Shown: positions 14,290-23,067, counted from the first letter of the stretch. The stretch: DNA of 32,574 bases from UBA5109 sp038148755 (GCA_038148755.1 JAYQWA010000021.1:1-32574), one strand, 5' to 3'. The notes: generated by a model not told the origin, from the sequence alone. Numbers and translations: made by a program.

Positions 14290-16128
14290 TCAACTTACCT
14301 TCACTTCCCTGAACATACCCGACATGTGATAAAGCAGGTGACAATGATAGGCCCAGCGCCCCCGGGCATCGGCAGTCACCAGATAGCTGATCTTCTTGCC
14401 CGGCTGGACAAGCACCGTGTGTTTACGCGGAATATAATTCGGTGCACCTGTCTCCAGTTCACTCCACATACCATGTAGATGAATTGGGTGCGTCATCATC
14501 GTGTCGTTGACGAGAGTAATTCGCAGACGTTCACCGTAAGTCATCTCTAACGCTTCGGCATCAGCAAAGGGTATGCCGTTAATTGACCACATATAGCGGT
14601 GCATATTGCCGGTCAGATGTAGCTGAATCTCTCTGTCTGGCTCCCGCCTATCAATAGTCCGTGTTAAATTTTTGATATCTGCATAAGTCAGAACTTTTCG
14701 GTTATACCTAGCCTGGTGTTGACGCAAACCAATGCCAGGATCATCCAACCCACTCTGCGGATTCGCACTTCGCATATCTACCCGTGGGCTATATTCAGTT
14801 GACGCATGCACTACTGGCTGATTACTTCCCAACCCCGCCATACCCTCTGTTTGCATGGGCATCGTGCTCATTTCCATAGCAGGCATACCCATTTCGTGCA
14901 TATCCATTTCGTGCATATCCATCTCATGCATGCTCATATCATGCATACTCATATCATGCATGCTCATATCCATATCCATCCCAGACATAGCCATCCCCAT
15001 GTCTGCCATAGTCAGCACCGGCCTAGGATCCATCGCAGGAACCTCTGCCTGCAGAGCGACATCCGGCGTCAGCGTGCCAAGAGCAAATCCACTTCTATCG
15101 ATACTCTGAGCGAACAGGGCGTAGGCTCTGTCACCTTCCGGTTCAACAATGACATCATAGGTTTCAGCAACACCTATTCTGAATTCATCGACAGTCACTG
15201 GCTCAATATTTTGACCATCAGCCGCTACCACTGTCATTCTTAAGCCCGGAATCCTGATATCAAAAATACTCATCGCGGCACTGTTAATGAAACGTAAACG
15301 GATTTTTTCTCCACGATTAAACAATCCAGTCCACCCAGGATCAGGGCTGATACCATTCATCAAATAGGTATAGGTATATGCCGTCACGTCGGCAATATCA
15401 CGATCACTCATCCGCATCAAATTCCACATGCGGCGATCATTCCAAGTCTGCTCCACACCTCTGGTCTGTATCTCCTGGAAGACATCACTAAAGGTGCGTT
15501 GATTAAAATTATAATAATGCCCCATCTTTCTGAGCTTGGAATAAATTGCAGCAGGAGAAGAATCACTCCAGTCAGACAGCATCACGACATAATCCCTGTC
15601 ATAACTGATCTGCTCTGTTTCTTTCGGATCAATAATGATTGCTCCGTATAAGCCAAGCTGCTCCTGAAATCCGGAATGACTGTGATACCAGTAGGTACCA
15701 CTTTGATTTATCGTGAACCGATATTCATAACTTTGCCCCGGCTTGATACCCTCAAAACTCAAACCAGGAACACCATCCATATTGCTGGGCAAAATAATGC
15801 CGTGCCAATGAACTGAGCTGTCTTCAGCAAGATTATTGGTGACACGCAAAACAACTTCTTCACCTTCGCGCCAACGCAAAACCGGCGCAGGTAAACTGCC
15901 ATTAATCACTGTGGCGACTCTTTCCTGGCCACTGAAGTTAACTGGCTTGTATGCAATATTAAGATCAAAGCGATTACCGCTGAGCGTTACCGGCCCCGAA
16001 ACCGCTTGCGTTTGTGCAGTTAATACCAAGGGACTCGTGCCAAATACAGCACCAGCCGCCAAAGCCGATGTCACAAATTTTCGTCGGGATATAAATTGTT
16101 TGTTCGCTTTTTCAGGGAAATTACCCAT
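14290..16128 (-). CDS. copA: periplasmic multicopper oxidase CopA
   Basis: A 612-residue multicopper oxidase of the CopA/PcoA family. A Tat signal S-R-R-K-F at residues 14-18 sends the folded, copper-loaded protein to the periplasm. The copper sites are all present: H-W-H-G at 107-110, H-S-H-S-G at 149-153, H-P-I-H-L-H-G at 547-553 and H-C-H-L-L-Y-H-M-S-G-M at 595-605. Between the cupredoxin domains lies a Met/His-rich segment (about residues 386-413). It probably oxidises Cu(I) and sequesters copper in the periplasm. The gene lies between the CopL-like gene and copB, all on one strand. ATG 16126-16128 is preceded by GGTGG. Confidence 0.95.
   Translation of the reverse strand: MGNFPEKANKQFISRRKFVTSALAAGAVFGTSPLVLTAQTQAVSGPVTLSGNRFDLNIAYKPVNFSGQERVATVINGSLPAPVLRWREGEEVVLRVTNNLAEDSSVHWHGIILPSNMDGVPGLSFEGIKPGQSYEYRFTINQSGTYWYHSHSGFQEQLGLYGAIIIDPKETEQISYDRDYVVMLSDWSDSSPAAIYSKLRKMGHYYNFNQRTFSDVFQEIQTRGVEQTWNDRRMWNLMRMSDRDIADVTAYTYTYLMNGISPDPGWTGLFNRGEKIRLRFINSAAMSIFDIRIPGLRMTVVAADGQNIEPVTVDEFRIGVAETYDVIVEPEGDRAYALFAQSIDRSGFALGTLTPDVALQAEVPAMDPRPVLTMADMGMAMSGMDMDMSMHDMSMHDMSMHEMDMHEMDMHEMGMPAMEMSTMPMQTEGMAGLGSNQPVVHASTEYSPRVDMRSANPQSGLDDPGIGLRQHQARYNRKVLTYADIKNLTRTIDRREPDREIQLHLTGNMHRYMWSINGIPFADAEALEMTYGERLRITLVNDTMMTHPIHLHGMWSELETGAPNYIPRKHTVLVQPGKKISYLVTADARGRWAYHCHLLYHMSGMFREVKVS
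14889..14972 (-). repeat. 15-bp tandem repeats coding for Met/His-rich copper motif
   Basis: About five to six degenerate 15-bp units in copA encode M-S-M-H-D, M-S-M-H-D, M-S-M-H-E, M-D-M-H-E, M-D-M-H-E and a diverged M-G-M-P-A. Met and His side chains bind Cu(I)/Cu(II). The repeat number could change by slippage without disturbing the frame. Confidence 0.85.
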
Positions 16129-16174
16129 TACTAACCACCCTCATAAATTTATCGATAAACGAATAAAAACATGC

Positions 16175-16215
16175 AGGATTCGTGTCTGTGCAAAAGCAAC
16201 AGACGGACTAATCCT
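16175..16215 (-). promoter_or_regulatory. hairpin between copL-like gene and copA
   Basis: An imperfect stem in the short gap: AGGATT (16175-16180) pairs with AATCCT (16210-16215) and GTCTGT (16184-16189) with ACAGAC (16199-16204). On the minus strand it is followed after four bases by five T. It could be an attenuator or a weak intra-operon terminator controlling copAB expression. Confidence 0.45.
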
Positions 16216-16218
16216 GGG

Positions 16219-16635
16219 TCAGGCGGAAATGGGTGGTTTGTAAGGGCTATCTATGGACACACTGAGAAGTGCAGAATCATCGCTAAGAGGATTAACATTT
16301 GTATCACTGACTTTCTGACTGTTGCCTAAGGCAGAAATAGCCAATGATGCGACACCACAAAAACCACATTCCAGTGAGCAACCGGATGCATTGGAATCAG
16401 CATGATTACCGGCATCCATGGCATGATGATTATGGTCATCTGGTGCAGTCATCTGGGACATCGAGCTCATATGATCTTGATGCTGGCTGACTTGTGCTTT
16501 CATAGCGGCCATATCGGCATTAGAAAATTCCAGACCGTTACAGCAAGGCATCAGCAGAGCAAGCATCATCTGCCCCATATAGGCAAACAATACCAAAGGT
16601 ATTAAGAAGCTGTATTTTCGCTTGCCAGTCAACAT
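16219..16635 (-). CDS. CopL-like small metal-binding exported protein
   Basis: A 138-residue protein with a hydrophobic N-terminal segment (L-I-P-L-V-L-F-A-Y-M-G-Q-M-M-L-A-L-L) that ends at M-P-C-C. A His/Met-rich stretch follows (H-Q-D-H-M-S-S-M-S-Q-M and D-D-H-N-H-H-A-M-D), then C-S-L-E-C-G-F-C and a P-Y-K-P-P end. The composition, size and position just before copAB match the CopL-type proteins and related DUF2946-like proteins found upstream of copper genes. It probably binds copper at the membrane or in the periplasm. First gene of the cop operon, with a promoter at 16669-16696. Confidence 0.7.
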   Translation of the reverse strand: MLTGKRKYSFLIPLVLFAYMGQMMLALLMPCCNGLEFSNADMAAMKAQVSQHQDHMSSMSQMTAPDDHNHHAMDAGNHADSNASGCSLECGFCGVASLAISALGNSQKVSDTNVNPLSDDSALLSVSIDSPYKPPISA

Positions 16636-16668
16636 TTTTTGAAGCCAAATTATAAGGTGTACGTAAAA

Positions 16669-16696
16669 ATTATACTCTTCAAGCGTATATTTTCAA
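16669..16696 (-). promoter_or_regulatory. sigma70-type promoter of the cop operon
   Basis: On the minus strand, TTGAAA (16696-16691), a 16-base spacer and TATAAT (16674-16669) lie 34 bases before the CopL-like start. CTTCA and TGAAG flank the -35/spacer region as a loose inverted repeat, a possible operator. The spacer is not the 19-20 bases expected of CueR-type MerR promoters. Confidence 0.6.
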
Positions 16697-16724
16697 TGAA
16701 GAATATATGAACACAACAGGCCGC

Positions 16725-16856
16725 ATTTTAGGCCGTCGTGAGCGAAGTGCAGACAAGGCAAAAAGAGTTTTTTATAAAGGCTCTTACAAAAAAAGTAAGT
16801 AACTGAATAAAAAACTCTTTTTAACGCAGTATGAACGAGCGTAACAGCCCTAAAAT
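16725..16856. repeat. 132-bp imperfect palindromic repeat, copy A
   Basis: The ends are ATTTTAGG (16725-16732) and CCTAAAAT (16849-16856). Inside, a perfect 16-bp inverted repeat AAAAAGAGTTTTTTAT (16760-16775) faces its complement at 16807-16822. The outer arms also pair loosely. It begins exactly at the stop codon of the LON-domain gene. Copy B at 19649-19770 shares the arm pattern GAGCG...GACAAG/GACGAGGCAAAA and TTTTAACG-AGTAT. I recall similar long palindromes scattered in gammaproteobacterial genomes, usually 3' of genes. Confidence 0.7.
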
Positions 16857-17458
16857 TATTGCTGGTTCATGGCAGCGATATATAGTTCTATTTGTTCCAA
16901 GCGATTTATCGGATCCCTCAGTTCCAGAATAGCCTGCTTTTCCTTATTTCCAACCGGCAATAACTCGGCCAGACACCAGGCAATTTCTCTTAAATTTTCA
17001 AAGCTGATATCGATATTCAAATCTTCCACCATGGGGTGAGCAGACAATCCTTTTAACAACTCAACATATTCCTGAAACTCATCACCCACTTCGATGGCTT
17101 CAGCATCAACAGAATCATCCGGACGAAAAGTGACCTCTGCCATGCATAAATTATTTTTTTCACGCCATGATTCAACAATCGTAAAAGTGCTTTTACCTTC
17201 AACGGTGATTCCCAGTAATCCATTGGGCAATTCATTCCAGTCAACGACTTCACAGTAAGTCCCTACCCGGTGAATATCCAGTTTCTGGCCCTGATGAGCG
17301 ACTTCGTTGCCTTCTTCAATCAGGACAATGCCAAATCCTGTCTGTTGTTTCAGGCACTGACGAACCAGATCAACATAACGCGATTCAAATATTTGTAGCG
17401 AGATTCTTCCCTTGGGAAAAATAATGGAATTCAGCGGAAAGAGCGGAAGCGTTTCCAT
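16856..17458 (-). CDS. LON substrate-binding domain protein
   Basis: A 200-residue protein consisting of the Lon N-terminal (PUA-like) domain alone. It opens L-P-L-F-P-L-N-S-I-I-F-P-K-G, then L-Q-I-F-E-S-R-Y and G-F-G-I-V-L-I-E-E-G, followed by a helical half with L-A-E-L-L-P-V-G-N-K-E-K-Q. The ATPase and protease domains are absent, as is usual for this stand-alone family. It may help with substrate recognition or regulate proteolysis; the actual function is unknown. It starts nine bases after mpl and is probably co-transcribed with it. The palindromic repeat begins at its stop codon. Confidence 0.85.
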   Translation of the reverse strand: METLPLFPLNSIIFPKGRISLQIFESRYVDLVRQCLKQQTGFGIVLIEEGNEVAHQGQKLDIHRVGTYCEVVDWNELPNGLLGITVEGKSTFTIVESWREKNNLCMAEVTFRPDDSVDAEAIEVGDEFQEYVELLKGLSAHPMVEDLNIDISFENLREIAWCLAELLPVGNKEKQAILELRDPINRLEQIELYIAAMNQQ

Positions 17459-17467
17459 AAGCCACTC

Positions 17468-18847
17468 TCATTCCTGCAGAGCGGTACAAAGTTTTTGGTG
17501 AAAACCTTCAAAACCACCATTACTCATAATGACAATGTGATCACCTGTTTGGCTATCCTTGACGAGGGTTTCAATCAGCGAATCAACAGATTCCAGAACT
17601 GTAAACTCAGGGACGCTGGCAGACGCTATCGCATTCAGATCCAGTTTGGTATCGGCGTTTTTATACCAGTAAACCTTATCAGCAGCATTCAGCGAGTCCG
17701 CCAGGGTATTCTGGTGATAGCCCATTTTCATGGTGTTGGAACGCGCTTCAATAACGGCTATCAGGCGTCCGGCATTTGTATCACCTGACAGAGCAGCGTG
17801 CTTGCCATCCAATGTGGTTTTAATGGCCGTAGGATGGTGCGCAAAATCATCGTAAACGCTCACACCCTTAAAAGTACCCAAAACTTCCAGGCGTCGTTTG
17901 ACTCCTTCAAATTTGGACAAAGCCTTACAGCTTTGTTGGATACTGACACCAGCATGGGCAGCGGCAGCGATAGCAGCAACTGCATTCTGTACGTTATGAC
18001 TGCCCAGCAAGGACCAGTTAACCACGACTTTTTCATCTGCAGCTTTTACTTCAAAGCTGGAACCATCCTCTTGCAGCAAGCTGACCTGCCAGTCCGCTGC
18101 AAGCGGGTTGTCAGCCTGTAAACTAAAAGTCTGCCGTGGTGACCAGCTGCCTTTATCAAATACTTCTTCGAGTGCCTGATTACCTGCCGGAGAAATGGCC
18201 AGCCCATTCTCGGGAATAATTTTTACCAGATGATGAAACTGAGTCTGAATTGCGGCCAGATCTGCAAATATATCAGCATGGTCAAATTCCAGATTGCCCA
18301 TGATCACTGTGCGTGGCCGGTAATGAATGAACTTGGATCGCTTATCAAAAAAAGCTGAATCGTATTCATCGGCTTCAATCACAAAAAAAGGTTGTTCTCC
18401 AAGCCTGGCTGATGCATCGAAATTTTTAGGGACACCGCCGATCAGAAAACCCGGCTGTAATCCAGCATAGTCCAATATCCAGCTTAGCATGCTGGTGGTC
18501 GTGGTCTTGCCATGCGTGCCGGCAACAGCCAGTACCCACCGCCCCTGCAAGACATGCTCGGCCAGCCATTGTGGCCCTGAACAATAGGGCAAACCTTCAT
18601 TAAGCACGTATTCAACAGCAGGATTGCCGCGTGAACAGGTATTGCCAATCACAATCATGTCCGGCTTGTCCTGAAAATGAGCAGGATCATAACCTTCACA
18701 TAGACTGATACCCTGTTCCTGTAACTGGGTACTCATTGGCGGATAGACATGCTGATCCGAACCGCTGACCTGATAACCCAGCTGCTTGGCCAGAATTGCC
18801 AGACTACCCATGAAGGTGCCACAGATACCGAGAATATGAATATGCAT
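17468..18847 (-). CDS. mpl: UDP-MurNAc:L-Ala-gamma-D-Glu-meso-DAP ligase
   Basis: A 459-residue Mur-ligase family enzyme that attaches the recycled tripeptide to UDP-MurNAc in peptidoglycan recycling, in the cytoplasm. The N-terminal UDP-binding domain begins I-H-I-L-G-I-C-G-T-F-M-G-S (residues 3-15). The ATP P-loop is G-T-H-G-K-T-T-T at 110-117, followed by E-A-D-E-Y-D-S-A-F-F-D and G-S-H-N-V-Q-N-A. The C-terminal part has Y-D-D-F-A-H-H-P-T-A and I-E-A-R-S-N-T-M-K-M-G, signatures that separate Mpl from MurC. Length is normal. It starts an operon with the LON-domain gene and is divergent from the methyltransferase gene. Confidence 0.97.
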   Translation of the reverse strand: MHIHILGICGTFMGSLAILAKQLGYQVSGSDQHVYPPMSTQLQEQGISLCEGYDPAHFQDKPDMIVIGNTCSRGNPAVEYVLNEGLPYCSGPQWLAEHVLQGRWVLAVAGTHGKTTTTSMLSWILDYAGLQPGFLIGGVPKNFDASARLGEQPFFVIEADEYDSAFFDKRSKFIHYRPRTVIMGNLEFDHADIFADLAAIQTQFHHLVKIIPENGLAISPAGNQALEEVFDKGSWSPRQTFSLQADNPLAADWQVSLLQEDGSSFEVKAADEKVVVNWSLLGSHNVQNAVAAIAAAAHAGVSIQQSCKALSKFEGVKRRLEVLGTFKGVSVYDDFAHHPTAIKTTLDGKHAALSGDTNAGRLIAVIEARSNTMKMGYHQNTLADSLNAADKVYWYKNADTKLDLNAIASASVPEFTVLESVDSLIETLVKDSQTGDHIVIMSNGGFEGFHQKLCTALQE

Positions 18848-18972
18848 CGGCGCATTCTATCTTATGAAGAATCGTTTTGCCTTAAGACTCTCAATTTCAG
18901 AGCTCTTCAATGATTAAATAATGTTGCTGTTGCCGTATAATCCCAGTCAACAACAAAGTATCTGAATTATTT

Positions 18973-19614
18973 ATGAGCGACAGCGCTGATTATTACCAAA
19001 ACACCCGGGAAGACCTGATCCCATTCATCCCTGAGCACTATACAAAAGTCCTAGAAATCGGCTGTGGTGAAGGTAACTTCTGGAATCTGCTGAAACAGCA
19101 GGAATCCCTGGAAATCTGGGGAGTGGAACCAAATCCGAGTGCCGCTATCATCGCCCGTCGCAAAGCCCATCAACTGTATGAAAGCTCATTTGATGAATGC
19201 GCTGAAGGTTTACCCAATAACTATTTTGATTTAATTATCTGCAATGATGTGATCGAACACATGCCGGATCATGACCGCTTCTTTGAACAAATCAAAAAGA
19301 AGATGTCTGCTAACGGCCATTTGATTGGCAGTATGCCTAATGTGCGTTACTACCCGGTCTTGCGCAACCTGATTTTCAAAAAAGACTGGCCCTATGAAGA
19401 TGCCGGCGTACTGGACCGCACCCACCTGCGTTTTTTTACTGCCAAAAGCATGCGCCGTACTTTTGAAGAGCATGACTTTACAATCGAAAAATTTGCCGGG
19501 GTGAATTCACCCGGCCGTTTTAAATTTTTTATTCTGTTTTTAAACATACTATTACTTGGCACAGCCATGGATTCGAAGTATCAGCAGTTTGGGTTCAGCC
19601 TGACCAAGAAATAG
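18973..19614 (+). CDS. class I SAM-dependent methyltransferase
   Basis: A 213-residue methyltransferase of the Methyltransf_23/MetW-like group. The SAM site is V-L-E-I-G-C-G-E-G-N-F at residues 26-36, then W-G-V-E-P-N-P-S (motif II) and the conserved D-L-I-I-C-N-D-V-I-E-H-M-P-D-H. A late R-T-H-L-R-F-F-T segment is typical of sugar or lipid-linked methyltransferases near cell-envelope genes. A hydrophobic patch (F-F-I-L-F-L-N-I-L-L-L) near the C-terminus may touch the membrane. The substrate cannot be assigned. A TATAAT at 18936-18941 could be its -10 box. Confidence 0.82.
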   Translation: MSDSADYYQNTREDLIPFIPEHYTKVLEIGCGEGNFWNLLKQQESLEIWGVEPNPSAAIIARRKAHQLYESSFDECAEGLPNNYFDLIICNDVIEHMPDHDRFFEQIKKKMSANGHLIGSMPNVRYYPVLRNLIFKKDWPYEDAGVLDRTHLRFFTAKSMRRTFEEHDFTIEKFAGVNSPGRFKFFILFLNILLLGTAMDSKYQQFGFSLTKK

Positions 19615-19648
19615 AAAAAATAAAATATTAAGAATTTTAACGATCTTG

Positions 19649-19770
19649 AAAAACTGATTGAGCGATGACAAGACGAGGCAAAATTTTTTGAAAAAGCGCA
19701 GTTTACAGAACCAGTAAATGAGCATTTTGATAAAAATTTTAACGAAGTATTGGCAAGCTCTGCAGTTTTT
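19649..19770. repeat. 122-bp imperfect palindromic repeat, copy B
   Basis: The ends are AAAAACTG (19649-19656) and CAGTTTTT (19763-19770). The inner arms (about 19679-19706 and 19713-19740) pair over most of their length around a seven-base loop AGAACCA. The core GCGCAGTTTAC...GTAAATGAGC is the type of sequence I recall from dispersed gammaproteobacterial repeats. It lies 34 bases after the methyltransferase stop, like copy A after its gene. Confidence 0.7.
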
Positions 19771-19801
19771 CCTTACACACTTATAATTGGGAAAACACCA
19801 A

Positions 19802-21052
19802 ATGAACAATATTTTCTATGCGCAATCTGGAGGGGTTACGTCTGTAATCAATGCCTCTGCCTGCGGCCTGATCGAAACTGCCCGTGCCAATCCTGAACTG
19901 GGCAAAGTCTATGCTGGCAGAAACGGCATTATCGGCGCCCTCCGTGAAGAATTGATTGATACCAGCCTGGAATCGGCTGAAAGCATTGCTGCACTTCGAC
20001 ACACACCTGCCGGCGCTTTTGGCTCATGCCGTTACAAACTCAAAAGTATTGAAGAAAATCGTGCTGAATATGAGCGGCTTATAGAGGTCTTTAAAGCCCA
20101 TGATATCCGATACTTTTTTTATAACGGCGGCGGTGACTCACAGGATACGGCTAACAAGGTTGCCCAGTTAAGCCAGGAAATAGATTACCCGCTCACCTGT
20201 ATCGGCATTCCAAAAACGGTCGATAACGATTTACCGGTGACAGACAACTGCCCTGGTTTTGGTTCTGTTGCCAAATATGTTGCTGTTTCCATCCGTGAGG
20301 CCGGACTGGATGTCGCCTCCATGTGTGAGAGTTCAACCAAGGTGTTTGTGATGGAAGTGATGGGACGACATGCCGGTTGGATTGCCGGAGCAGCAGGTCT
20401 TGCCGCTGAACAGGAAGGTGATGCCCCTCATGTTATCGTATTCCCGGAAGTCGCTTTTGATAAAGCGGCGTTTATGGCAAAAGTGAAAAGCTGTGTCGAT
20501 AAATTTGGTTATTGCGCCATAGTGGTTTCTGAAGGGGCACATTATGCAGACGGCACCTTTCTGGCTGATGCTGGTAACAAAGATGCTTTCGGCCACGTTC
20601 AGCTGGGCGGTGTTGCACCGACTCTGGCCAATATGATTAAAGATGAGCTGGGGTATAAATATCACTGGGCTGTTTCAGATTATCTGCAGCGTGCTGCCCG
20701 TCATATTGCCTCAGCAACCGATGTTGAACAGGCCTATGCCATGGGTAAAGCGGCCATGGAATATGCCCTGTCTGGCAAGAATGCAGTGATGCCAACCATT
20801 GTTCGCACAAGTCACTCACCTTATGCCTGGGAAGTTGGTGAAGCCAAATTATCTGATGTAGCCAATGTCGAAAAAATGATGCCGCCAGAATTTATTACTG
20901 AAGATGGCTTTGGTATCACTGAAGCGGCTAAAGAATATTTCTCGCCGCTCATTCAGGGTGAAGATTACCCCCCGTATAAGGATGGTTTGCCACAGTATGC
21001 AAGGCTGAAAAAAATCCTCATTGATAAAAAGCTGCCTGCCTGGTCTGAATAA
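19802..21052 (+). CDS. pfp: pyrophosphate-dependent 6-phosphofructokinase
   Basis: A 416-residue phosphofructokinase. The nucleotide/PPi loop reads N-G-G-G-D-S-Q-D-T, with Asp where ATP-enzymes carry Gly (G-G-D-G-S), and the catalytic segment is P-K-T-V-D-N-D, with Lys replacing the Gly of P-G-T-I-D-N-D; both mark PPi specificity. Substrate-binding segments E-V-M-G-R-H-A-G-W and E-G-A-H-Y are present. It interconverts fructose-6-phosphate and fructose-1,6-bisphosphate reversibly, serving glycolysis and gluconeogenesis. ATG 19802 is preferred over TTG 19787 because the family starts at this point and copy B ends just upstream; the ribosome site is weak. Confidence 0.92.
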   Translation: MNNIFYAQSGGVTSVINASACGLIETARANPELGKVYAGRNGIIGALREELIDTSLESAESIAALRHTPAGAFGSCRYKLKSIEENRAEYERLIEVFKAHDIRYFFYNGGGDSQDTANKVAQLSQEIDYPLTCIGIPKTVDNDLPVTDNCPGFGSVAKYVAVSIREAGLDVASMCESSTKVFVMEVMGRHAGWIAGAAGLAAEQEGDAPHVIVFPEVAFDKAAFMAKVKSCVDKFGYCAIVVSEGAHYADGTFLADAGNKDAFGHVQLGGVAPTLANMIKDELGYKYHWAVSDYLQRAARHIASATDVEQAYAMGKAAMEYALSGKNAVMPTIVRTSHSPYAWEVGEAKLSDVANVEKMMPPEFITEDGFGITEAAKEYFSPLIQGEDYPPYKDGLPQYARLKKILIDKKLPAWSE

Positions 21053-21070
21053 TCCAGATTAAACATTGCC

Positions 21071-21949
21071 ATGTATTATGAAATTTTTTCCATTATTGCG
21101 CCGGTATTCGTGTGCGCTTTTATCGGGTTTATCTGGGTAAAACTGGGACAGACTTTCGCTGCAGATTTTGCCAGCAAAATCATTGTCTATATCAGTACAC
21201 CCTGTTTAATCTTTTCCACCTTCATGGAAGTGGATATTGATAGATCAGCCTTTTTAAATTTGCTGCTGGCGGCAGTTTTAACCACGCTTTGTTCCGGTCT
21301 GATTGCCTGGCCTGTGCTAAAAATTCTGAAACAGGATTTACACGCCTTCTTGCCGTCACAAATATTTCCCAACTGCGGCAATATGGGCTTGCCACTTTGC
21401 CTGCTCGCCTTTGGTGAGGAAGGCCTGGCCCTGGGGATTACTTTTTTCACCATTAATGCTGTGTCGCATTTCAGTGTTGGCGCGTCGATTTCTACAGGGC
21501 AGCTATCCTTTAAAAACCTGTTGAAGAACCCGATTTTTGTCGCTGTGCTAATCACCTTAATCATGGTCTTTAATGGTATTAAGTCACCTGTCTGGTTGTA
21601 CAACTCCACAGAACTGCTCGGTGGTATTTCGATTCCAATGATGTTGATCGCCCTTGGCGTTTCCCTGGCACAATTTAAAATTTCAAGTTTGAAACTCAGT
21701 CTGGCGTTGTCGATCTTCAGATTGGTAACAGGCTTTGTTGTGGGGGTGGGTATTACTTTACTGTTAGGCCTGGAAGGCGCAGCCAGAGGCGTGGTGATCC
21801 TGCAAAGCACCATGCCCATTGCCGTATTTGCCTACCTGTTTGCCTCACAAAACAATCGTCGCCCGGATGAAGTGGCCGGCACGGTTGTAATTTCAACGAT
21901 TTTATCTTTTCTGACTTTGCCACTTTTGCTTTTATATATTCTTCCTTAA
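21071..21949 (+). CDS. AEC-family (auxin efflux carrier) transporter
   Basis: A 292-residue polytopic membrane protein with about ten predicted helices. The patterns P-V-F-V-C-A-F-I-G-F-I-W-V-K-L-G, Y-I-S-T-P-C-L-I-F and the mid-protein N-C-G-N-M-G-L-P-L-C are characteristic of PF03547, as is the late S-T-M-P-I-A-V-F-A-Y. Bacterial members export or import organic acids such as malate. The gene starts 18 bases after pfp in the same direction, so an operon is likely. Substrate unknown. Confidence 0.88.
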   Translation: MYYEIFSIIAPVFVCAFIGFIWVKLGQTFAADFASKIIVYISTPCLIFSTFMEVDIDRSAFLNLLLAAVLTTLCSGLIAWPVLKILKQDLHAFLPSQIFPNCGNMGLPLCLLAFGEEGLALGITFFTINAVSHFSVGASISTGQLSFKNLLKNPIFVAVLITLIMVFNGIKSPVWLYNSTELLGGISIPMMLIALGVSLAQFKISSLKLSLALSIFRLVTGFVVGVGITLLLGLEGAARGVVILQSTMPIAVFAYLFASQNNRRPDEVAGTVVISTILSFLTLPLLLLYILP

Positions 21950-22071
21950 ATTCTTTGCAAGTCGGAACAGCCAGTCAGGTATTGGAATTTCATCCACAAG
22001 AGAGCATGTAAGTAAAAAAATATAAAACGAGCAGTTTGGATTGGCCTTTAAAATAGCTCTAACGAAAACGA

Positions 22072-23067
22072 CTAGTCTCGTAATTCATATCTGACAATGG
22101 GTCCAGTTAAGGTTGCTGGCAATAAAGAACCATCTTTCCCAATACTCAATTGATGTCCAAATGCCTGGATTTTCCCCTTGAAAGAGCCATCTTGCTGATC
22201 AATTTGTAATAAATATGACTCGGTCATTGACACACCTTTTAGCTCTGCACTCAGATATAACTCACCATCCGGTGAAAATGCGATACTGATTATCCTTCCA
22301 CCATAATGCCATTCTTTTAGATAACTTCCTTGTGCGGTAAATATTTGTATTCTGCCGTTTTCACGGTCAGCGACATAGACAGTACCATCAGGCGCTACAG
22401 CTATACCATGCGGCAGATTGAATTCACCGGCCCCATTGCCGCGTTGACCCCATTCACGTATTTTTTGACCAGAAGGGTCATAAACAACAATACGGCCATT
22501 TGCATAGCCATCAGCAACGTAAATTGAACCATCGTCGGCAAAAGCAATATCTGCTGAGGCATGCTGTATTCTTTCAATATCGGGAATACCACCAACACTT
22601 ATCTCCAAAAATATTTCCCTGCGGAGAGAATTTATAGATCATCGAAGTCATGGCATCGACTGCCCAGATATTCCCTTCTTGATCTAGCCTAATACTATGA
22701 GCATAGTCGAAAAGCCCTTTACCAAATGACCGTATGACTGTTCCATTCCTGTCAGTAATAATTATGGCGTCGATATCAGAATTTCGTTGAATAATATAGA
22801 GATTCCCGTCTCCATCACCTGTAACAGCAGGGACTCGGCCAATATCCAGAGAGGGAGAAAGGGAAATTTCAAATCGCTCAGTTTCAAGCAGTGGCGCAGC
22901 ATTAATCAATGCTCTTAGTTTGGCGTCGGTACCATCATCCGGACCAAATATTTCATCATCTACCTGGGCCAATGAAGAGCTTGCCAATATCAATAATGAA
23001 ATGAAGAGCTTGCCAATATCAATAATGAAATGACACTACCTATAAATATCTGCTTAGTACTTTTCAT
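22072..23067 (-). pseudogene. NHL-repeat secreted protein, disrupted twice
   Basis: The conceptual protein starts at ATG 23065-23067 with a signal peptide (M-K-S-T-K-Q-I-F-I-G-S-V-I-S-L-L-I-L-A-S). A 29-bp tandem duplication (22971-23033) inside the signal sequence shifts the frame; removing one copy restores A-S-S-S-L-A-Q-V-D-D-E-I-F. Near 22604-22608, a T-run of five where four are needed shifts the frame again between Q-G-N-I and L-E-I-S-V-G-G-I-P-D. The remaining sequence shows several NHL beta-propeller repeats (D-G-S-I-Y-V-A-D-G, H-G-I-A-V-A-P-D-G-T-V-Y-V-A-D-R-E-N-G-R-I-Q-I-F). NHL propellers bind protein, RNA or ligands. Two independent lesions make it inactive unless slippage restores it. 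Confidence 0.85.
22971..23033 (-). repeat. 29-bp tandem duplication in signal peptide
   Basis: Positions 22971-23004 match 23000-23033 exactly, a period of 29 bases with a five-base junction AATGA shared by both ends. Since 29 is not a multiple of three, the reading frame of the NHL gene is lost. Confidence 0.95.

Noticed and set aside
14889..14972. Regular repeats that could suggest a CRISPR array
   Set aside because: The unit is 15 bp, contiguous without spacers, and codes for M-x-M-H-D/E inside copA.
14806..15243. Plus-strand frames rich in His, Ile and Ser opposite the Met-rich part of copA
   Set aside because: They are antisense translations of the 15-bp repeat; no start context or independent protein character.
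16669..16696. A CueR-type (MerR) copper promoter before the CopL-like gene
   Set aside because: The spacer is 16 bases rather than 19-20 and the CueR dyad is not visible; it is better described as an ordinary sigma70 promoter.
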